In this document: positions 13,508 to 17,866 of the stretch, piece after piece
Layout of the letters: every line of letters begins with the position of its first letter
How positions within the stretch are numbered: position 1 is the first letter of the stretch
Assembly: GCA_031285105.1 (NCBI GenBank)
Contig: JAITWV010000303.1
Coordinates: forward strand, 1 to 17,866
Direction of reading: 5' to 3'
DNA length: 17,866 nt
From: Streptococcaceae bacterium
GTDB taxonomy: Bacteria; Bacillota; Bacilli; Lactobacillales; Streptococcaceae
Notes under the pieces: model-generated
The model's input: only the letters and a program-made list of their open reading frames with translations
Databases searched by the model: none
What the model was told of the DNA's origin: nothing
Translations under genes and position numbers: made by a program

Positions 13508-14446
13508 ATGATTGAGTTTGAAAAACCAAAATTTGCAAAAATTGATGAAGATAAAGACTATGGCAAGTTCGTAGTAGAACCCCTTGAAAGAGGATATGGG
13601 ACTACTTTAGGGAATTCTCTTCGTCGCATCTTACTTTCTAGCTTACCTGGAGCTGCTGTAACAAGCGTTCAAATCGAAGGTGTTTTGCATGAATTCCAAA
13701 CAGTACCAGGTGTACGTGAGGATGTAGCGCAAATCATCTTGAATTTAAAAGGTTTAGCAATGAAATTATTTGCTCAAGAAGAAAAAACCTTACACATTGA
13801 CATCACGGGACCTGCAGTGGTTACAGCTAACGACATTTTAGTTGATAGCGATGTTGAGATTTTAAACAAAGATTTATATATTTGTACTGTAGCTGAAGGT
13901 AAAACATTAAAAGCGACATTAAAAGCAAAACCTGGTCGTGGTTATGTTTCAGCAAAAGACAATAAAAAAGCTGACGCACCAATTGGTGTATTAGCAATCG
14001 ATTCTATCTACACTCCTGTAAAACGTGTAAACTACCAAGTAGAAGCTGCACGTGTAGGAAAACGTGATGATTTCGATAAATTAACAATGGAAGTCTGGAC
14101 AGATGGCTCAATTATGCCTCAAGATGCATTAAGCTTGTCTGCGAAGATTTTAACTGAACATTTAGGCATTTTTGTGGAACTTACAGACGTGGCTCAGGTA
14201 ACTGAAATCATGGTCGAAAAAGAAGAAACAACTAAAGGCAAAATGTTAGAAATGACTATTGAAGAACTTGATTTATCAGTTCGTTCATATAACTGTCTAA
14301 AACGTGCAGGAATTAACACTGTACAAGAACTTACGCACAAATCTGAACCAGAAATGATGAAGGTTCGTAACTTAGGAAGAAAATCATTGGAAGAAGTGAA
14401 AATGAAACTTCATGAGTTAGGCTTAGGTCTACGTAAGGACGATTAA
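13508..14446 (+). CDS. rpoA: DNA-directed RNA polymerase subunit alpha
   Basis: Alpha dimer scaffolds RNA polymerase assembly, and its C-terminal domain contacts UP elements and activators. The 312 residues have the N-terminal dimerisation domain with FVVEPLERGYGTTLGNSLRRILLSSLPGAA (22-51), a linker near 230-245, and the C-terminal domain with ELDLSVRSYNCLKRAGI and RNLGRKSLEEVKMKL. ATG 13508 follows AAAGGAG (13491-13497). Located in the alpha block between rpsK and rplQ as usual. Confidence 0.98.
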   Translation: MIEFEKPKFAKIDEDKDYGKFVVEPLERGYGTTLGNSLRRILLSSLPGAAVTSVQIEGVLHEFQTVPGVREDVAQIILNLKGLAMKLFAQEEKTLHIDITGPAVVTANDILVDSDVEILNKDLYICTVAEGKTLKATLKAKPGRGYVSAKDNKKADAPIGVLAIDSIYTPVKRVNYQVEAARVGKRDDFDKLTMEVWTDGSIMPQDALSLSAKILTEHLGIFVELTDVAQVTEIMVEKEETTKGKMLEMTIEELDLSVRSYNCLKRAGINTVQELTHKSEPEMMKVRNLGRKSLEEVKMKLHELGLGLRKDD

Positions 14447-14469
14447 TCTGTACCAAGGAGGAAAAATTA

Positions 14470-14850
14470 GTGGCTTACCGTAAATTAGGTCGTACTAGCT
14501 CTCAACGCAAAGCTATGTTACGTGATTTAACAACTGATTTATTAATCAACGAACGTATCGTTACTACAGAAACTCGTGCTAAAGAAGTACGTAAGTTTGC
14601 TGAAAAAATGATTACATTAGGCAAACGCGGAGATTTACATGCTCGCCGTCAAGCAGCTGCATTTTTACGTAATGAAATTGCAACTGTTAAAGAAGAAGGT
14701 GATGATATCATCGTAGAAAATGTATTACAAAAACTTTTCAACGATATCGCTCCTCGTTACGCTGAACGCCAAGGTGGATATACGCGCATTCTTAAGATGG
14801 AACCTCGTCGTGGAGATGCAGCACCAATGGCAATTATTGAACTTGTCTAA
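14470..14850 (+). CDS. rplQ: 50S ribosomal protein L17
   Basis: 50S protein near the tunnel exit. The 126 residues include MAYRKLGRTSSQRKAMLRDLTTDLL and the C-terminal YAERQGGYTRILKMEPRRGDAAPMAIIELV. The start is GTG 14470 with AAGGAGG (14455-14461) at 8-nt spacing. It is the last gene of the superoperon; a structured 3' region follows directly. Confidence 0.98.
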   Translation: MAYRKLGRTSSQRKAMLRDLTTDLLINERIVTTETRAKEVRKFAEKMITLGKRGDLHARRQAAAFLRNEIATVKEEGDDIIVENVLQKLFNDIAPRYAERQGGYTRILKMEPRRGDAAPMAIIELV

Positions 14851-14987
14851 TTAACACTATCTTTATCACTTTTTTGTTGAGTGTTACGATGATGGGAGCA
14901 TTTAGTTGTTCCTTAGTCTAGCTCGTGTAGCTCACTGGGAGGATTGTCTTTCCAGTGAGACACTCATCTTAAAAGTGGTATTTTTTT
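14851..14987 (+). ncRNA. Structured 3' element after rplQ, candidate L17 downstream element, with terminal U-tract
   Basis: Paired segments are AACACT (14853-14858) with AGTGTT (14880-14885), and CTCACTGG (14931-14938) with CCAGTGAG (14952-14959). A competing pair, GAGTGT (14879-14884) with ACACTC (14960-14965), would enclose the whole central part. CACT (14961-14964) can also pair with AGTG (14974-14977) just before a seven-T tract (14981-14987), as in a terminator. Position right after L17 in a lactic-acid-type genome matches the Rfam-described L17 downstream element of Lactobacillales and Listeria. I infer identity from position and structure only, not from an alignment. Confidence 0.65.
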
Positions 14988-15061
14988 GCGTTCAAGTACA
15001 TATTTTTACTGAAAATTACATAAAAACAATTCATCTTCTTTTAAGAACAGCGAAAAAATGG

Positions 15062-15067
15062 TAGAAT
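15062..15067 (+). promoter_or_regulatory. Promoter -10 region of the ecfA1-ecfA2-ecfT operon
   Basis: TAGAAT (15062-15067) is preceded directly by TGG, forming an extended -10 box (TGnTAGAAT). The -35 position at 17 nt reads TTTTAA (15039-15044), which is weak, as is common with extended -10 promoters. Transcription would start near 15074, about 28 nt before ecfA1. The rest of 14988-15061 is AT-rich with nothing else recognised. Confidence 0.65.
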
Positions 15068-15101
15068 ACCTTAGTCAAGACACATGAAACGGAGAATTTA
15101 G

Positions 15102-15929
15102 ATGACGAAACCGATGATTGAATTAAAAAATATCGTTTTTGAATATTTTGGGGAAGAAGAAACCAGAGCACTAGATGATTTATCCTATACCATCAATGAG
15201 GGAGAATGGGTAGCAATCATCGGGCATAACGGTTCTGGTAAGTCAACACAAGCAAAAATTATCAATGGGCTAATTGCTGCTAAAAGTGGAGAAGTCATTG
15301 TTGATGGACAAACGTTAAATGAAGAAAATGTATGGGAAGTTCGCTCAAAAGTGGGCATGGTTTTTCAAAATCCAGACAACCAATTTGTTGGCGCAACAGT
15401 CGAAGATGATGTTGCTTTTGGGCTAGAAAATCATGGAATTCCACGTGAAGAAATGCTTGTACGTGTCAAAGAGGCCTTAGAATATGTCCGCATGAATGAC
15501 TTCTTAACGCGTGAGCCAGCACGTTTATCAGGTGGCCAAAAACAACGTGTTGCTATTGCTGGTATTGTCGCCTTAGCACCGAAGATCATTATTTTAGATG
15601 AAGCAACCAGTATGTTAGATCCTGAAGGGCGTGCTGAGGTTTTAGCAGTCATCAAAAAAATTAAAGCTGAAAAGAATTTAACCGTCATTTCCATTACACA
15701 CGATATTGATGAAGCAGCCAATGCCGATCGAATTTTAGTAATGAAACAAGGAAAATTACTCGCTCAAGGTAAACCACAGGAAATATTTGCTAAAGGCGAG
15801 GAATTAATTGAACTTGGGTTAGATATTCCCTTTTCACAAAAATTAAAAATTGAATTAGCCAAACGTGACATGAATTTACCAAACGACTATATTGGCGAGG
15901 AAGGATTGATTGAACTTTTATGGAAATAA
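15102..15929 (+). CDS. ecfA1: Energy-coupling factor transporter ATP-binding protein EcfA1
   Basis: One of two ATPases that drive vitamin and micronutrient uptake by ECF-type transporters, on the cytoplasmic face. The 275 residues have Walker A GHNGSGKST (41-49), Q-loop Q89 in FQNPDNQF, signature LSGGQ (142-146), Walker B IIILDE (162-167) and H-loop His200. GGAG (15091-15094) precedes ATG 15102. It is the first gene of a three-gene operon and overlaps ecfA2 by 10 nt. The group-II ECF module is shared by several S-components encoded elsewhere, so no single substrate can be assigned. Older annotations call it cbiO1, but cobalt specificity is not implied. Confidence 0.95.
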   Translation: MTKPMIELKNIVFEYFGEEETRALDDLSYTINEGEWVAIIGHNGSGKSTQAKIINGLIAAKSGEVIVDGQTLNEENVWEVRSKVGMVFQNPDNQFVGATVEDDVAFGLENHGIPREEMLVRVKEALEYVRMNDFLTREPARLSGGQKQRVAIAGIVALAPKIIILDEATSMLDPEGRAEVLAVIKKIKAEKNLTVISITHDIDEAANADRILVMKQGKLLAQGKPQEIFAKGEELIELGLDIPFSQKLKIELAKRDMNLPNDYIGEEGLIELLWK

Positions 15930-16777
15930 TATTTGATAAAGTAAATTATACCTACCAACCCAATACGCCATTTGAAGCACGAGCACTTTTTGATATTGAT
16001 TTATCGATTGCTTCAGGAAGTTATACAGCCTTAGTTGGGCATACTGGTTCAGGTAAATCGACTTTTTTACAACACTTAAATGCCTTAATTAAACCAACGA
16101 GTGGAACAATTAGTATTGGCGAGCGTGTCATTACCAATCAAACCAATAATAAAAATCTAAAACCATTACGCAAAAAAGTTGGGATTGTCTTTCAATTTCC
16201 AGAAGCACAACTTTTTGATGAAACGGTGTTAAAGGATATTTCTTTTGGCCCAATGAACTTTGGCGTATCTGAAGAAGAAGCAGCCAAAATTGCACGAGAA
16301 ATGTTACCTTTAGTCGGTTTAGATGAAAGTTTATTAGATCGCTCCCCATTTGATTTATCAGGTGGACAAATGCGTCGTGTGGCAATTGCGGGTGTTTTAG
16401 CAATGCAGCCAGAAGTTTTGGTCTTAGATGAACCAACAGCCGGACTAGATCCACAAGGACGCAAAGAAATGATGGAGATGTTTAAAAATCTTCACGAAAA
16501 AGGAATGACAATTATCCTAGTCACGCATTTAATGGATGATGTAGCAAATTATGCCGATTACGTTTATGTCTTAGAAAAAGGACATATTGTCAAAAACGGC
16601 AAACCATCGGATGTCTTTCAAGAAATTGAATGGCTAGAAGAAAAACATATTGGTGTTCCTCAAGCGACTGCCTTTGCTGCAAAATTAAGAAAGCGTGGCA
16701 TGAAGTTTAGCTCTCTACCAATGACCGCTAGTGAATTAGCAGATATTTTGGTTAAAAAGGATGGTGAAGTCCAATGA
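15920..16777 (+). CDS. ecfA2: Energy-coupling factor transporter ATP-binding protein EcfA2
   Basis: Second ATPase, forming a heterodimer with EcfA1. The 285 residues show Walker A GHTGSGKST (40-48), Q-loop Q92 in FQFPEAQLF, signature LSGGQ (146-150), Walker B VLVLDEPTAGLD with D170 and E171, and H-loop His203. The FPEAQLF context distinguishes it from the NPDNQF of EcfA1. Its ATG lies 10 nt inside the end of ecfA1 with only a distant AAGGA, so translation is probably coupled. It overlaps ecfT by four bases. Confidence 0.95.
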   Translation: MEIIFDKVNYTYQPNTPFEARALFDIDLSIASGSYTALVGHTGSGKSTFLQHLNALIKPTSGTISIGERVITNQTNNKNLKPLRKKVGIVFQFPEAQLFDETVLKDISFGPMNFGVSEEEAAKIAREMLPLVGLDESLLDRSPFDLSGGQMRRVAIAGVLAMQPEVLVLDEPTAGLDPQGRKEMMEMFKNLHEKGMTIILVTHLMDDVANYADYVYVLEKGHIVKNGKPSDVFQEIEWLEEKHIGVPQATAFAAKLRKRGMKFSSLPMTASELADILVKKDGEVQ

Positions 16778-17577
16778 TGGATAAATTAATCTTAGGTCGT
16801 TTTATCCCAGGCAACTCCTTGATTCATCGTTTGGATCCGCGTACCAAATTGATTTCAACTTTTTATTTTATTTTGATTATCTTTTTGGCAAACAATTGGC
16901 AATCTTATGCATTATTAACGCTTGTTTCACTACTTGCCATTGCGATTTCCAAAATTCCATGGGGTTTTTTCTTAAAAGGATTACGCCCAATGATTGTATT
17001 GATTTTATTTACGGTCGCTTTACAGGTTCTTTTCACATCAGGCGGACAAGTATTCTTTCGTTTGGGACCCATTTCTATTACACAATTTGGATTAATTAAT
17101 GGAGCGTTTATTTTTGTGCGTTTTGTGTTAATTATTTTCATCTCAACACTTTTAACCTTAACAACCTCACCATTAAGTTTAAGTGATGCCTTAGAAAATA
17201 TTTTACGTCCATTAAGAGTCGTGAAATTTCCAGTTCATGAGTTAAGTTTGATGCTTTCGATTGCTTTACGTTTTGTACCAACATTGATGGATGAAACCGA
17301 AAAAATCATGAATGCTCAACGTGCGCGTGGTGTGGACTTTGGTGAAGGGAGTCTGATTCAAAAAATGAAAGCTATTGTTCCATTATTGATACCATTATTT
17401 GTCTCAAGTTTCAAACGTGCCGATGACTTAGCTGATGCAATGGAAGCAAGAGGGTATCAAGGTGGCGATGGTAGAACGCGCTATCGTAAATTGCATTGGG
17501 AAATGATTGATACATTCACCATTTTAACCATGCTTATTTTGACAGGTGGATTAATTCTTTTTAGAACAATTTTTTAA
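16774..17577 (+). CDS. ecfT: Energy-coupling factor transporter transmembrane protein EcfT
   Basis: Membrane scaffold that couples EcfA ATP hydrolysis to toppling of the S-component. The 267 residues have hydrophobic segments near 27-60, 72-90, 105-130 and 245-263. Two coupling-helix motifs, ARG at 184-186 (QRARGVDFG) and ARG at 225-227 (MEARGYQGG), contact the ATPases and are the family hallmark. Start at ATG 16774 overlaps the ecfA2 stop; ATG 16777 is an equally usable start one codon later. Unlike the order I recall for E. faecalis, truA-rplM-rpsI do not follow. Confidence 0.95.
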   Translation: MMDKLILGRFIPGNSLIHRLDPRTKLISTFYFILIIFLANNWQSYALLTLVSLLAIAISKIPWGFFLKGLRPMIVLILFTVALQVLFTSGGQVFFRLGPISITQFGLINGAFIFVRFVLIIFISTLLTLTTSPLSLSDALENILRPLRVVKFPVHELSLMLSIALRFVPTLMDETEKIMNAQRARGVDFGEGSLIQKMKAIVPLLIPLFVSSFKRADDLADAMEARGYQGGDGRTRYRKLHWEMIDTFTILTMLILTGGLILFRTIF

Positions 17578-17607
17578 GTGCGGGAAAAATTTCTCGTGCT
17601 TCTTTTT
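17576..17607 (+). terminator. Rho-independent terminator after ecfT
   Basis: Beginning inside the ecfT stop codon, AAGTGCGGGAAA (17576-17587) pairs with TTTCTCGTGCTT (17590-17601), using three G-U pairs. A T-rich tail CTTTTT (17602-17607) follows. It ends the ECF operon before gpsA. Confidence 0.85.
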
Positions 17608-17637
17608 GCTATAAAACTATAAAAAGCCAAGAAAGAA

Positions 17638-17646
17638 TGATAAAAT
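17638..17646 (+). promoter_or_regulatory. Probable extended -10 promoter of gpsA
   Basis: TGATAAAAT at 17638-17646 gives TGn plus TAAAAT. The -35 position is A-rich (AAAAAG-like) with no good match, and another A/T hexamer near 17653 is possible. Transcription would begin about 25 nt upstream of the gpsA start codon. Confidence 0.5.
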
Positions 17647-17677
17647 AAACATTATATAAACAAAATAGGAGTGTAAA

Positions 17678-17866
17678 ATGGACAAACAAAAAGTAGCAAT
17701 TATCGGCCCTGGATCATGGGGAACAGCATTAGCCCAAGCATTAAACGACAATGGACATGATACACGTATTTGGGGAAATGTACCTGCCCAAATTGACGAA
17801 ATTAACAATCAACATACCAATTCACACTATTTACCAGATTTAATTTTAGATGAAAAAATTCTTGCC
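17678..17866 (+). CDS. gpsA: Glycerol-3-phosphate dehydrogenase [NAD(P)+], N-terminal part
   Basis: Only the first 63 codons are present; the gene runs off the window. The enzyme reduces dihydroxyacetone phosphate to sn-glycerol 3-phosphate, the backbone for membrane phospholipids, in the cytoplasm. The Rossmann motif KVAIIGPGSWGTALAQAL (5-22) matches the GxGxWG signature of GpsA, and NSHYLPD (48-54) resembles the conserved N-x-x-YLP segment. AGGAG (17667-17671) lies 6 nt before ATG 17678. It is separated from ecfT by a terminator and is probably its own transcription unit. Confidence 0.93.
   Translation, partial: MDKQKVAIIGPGSWGTALAQALNDNGHDTRIWGNVPAQIDEINNQHTNSHYLPDLILDEKILA

Noticed and set aside
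15431..15721. Minus-strand open frames inside ecfA1 (and similarly in ecfA2, rplC, rplD, rplO)
   Set aside because: They mirror strongly conserved coding sequence on the + strand and have no independent support.
1..17866. CRISPR arrays, tRNA or rRNA genes, insertion sequences, phage or defence genes
   Set aside because: None was seen: no regularly spaced repeats, no cloverleaf-like or rRNA-like stretches, and no transposase or integrase frames.

Overview
This is a low-GC Firmicutes chromosome segment carrying the S10-spc-alpha ribosomal protein superoperon. The proteins resemble enterococcal ones by recall (for example S10, L18 and S8), the order lacks map between adk and infA, and ecfA1-ecfA2-ecfT follow rplQ. 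Together these suggest Lactobacillales, probably Enterococcaceae (Enterococcus, Vagococcus or Melissococcus-like). I cannot name the species. Nearly all genes lie on the + strand, with strong AAGGAGG-type ribosome binding sites and frequent GTG (7) or TTG (2) starts.

Layout: 2-178 is the 3' end of a ParB/Spo0J-family gene, followed by its terminator. From 203 to 575 there is a non-coding stretch with a consensus promoter (398-426) and a structured rpsJ leader of about 140 nt. The S10 block is rpsJ-rplC-rplD-rplW-rplB-rpsS-rplV-rpsC-rplP-rpmC-rpsQ (576-5851). The spc block is rplN-rplX-rplE-rpsN-rpsH-rplF-rplR-rpsE-rpmD-rplO-secY-adk (5892-12087). A strong internal promoter at 12120-12148 starts infA-rpmJ-rpsM-rpsK-rpoA-rplQ (12230-14850), with a weaker possible promoter before rpoA. 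A structured 3' element that fits the known L17 downstream element, plus a U-tract, closes the block. A separate promoter then serves the vitamin-uptake ECF module ecfA1-ecfA2-ecfT (15102-17577), which ends in a clear terminator. The window ends inside gpsA (17678 onward).

The genes supply about half of the ribosomal proteins, the translocon channel SecY, adenylate kinase, IF1 and the RNA polymerase alpha subunit. They form a co-regulated growth-rate module. The ECF ATPases and T-subunit energise uptake of vitamins by separate substrate-binding S-components.

The coding content is conventional and I found no new protein system. What is unusual is non-coding. Four spacers inside an otherwise tight operon (rplW-rplB 155 nt, rplB-rpsS 168 nt, secY-adk 99 nt, adk-infA 142 nt) each hold substantial inverted repeats, and smaller stems sit in rplF-rplR and rpsK-rpoA. 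The outer junctions (parB upstream, gpsA downstream) also differ from the arrangement I recall for E. faecalis. All structural calls come from reading base pairing by eye; no folding or database search was run.
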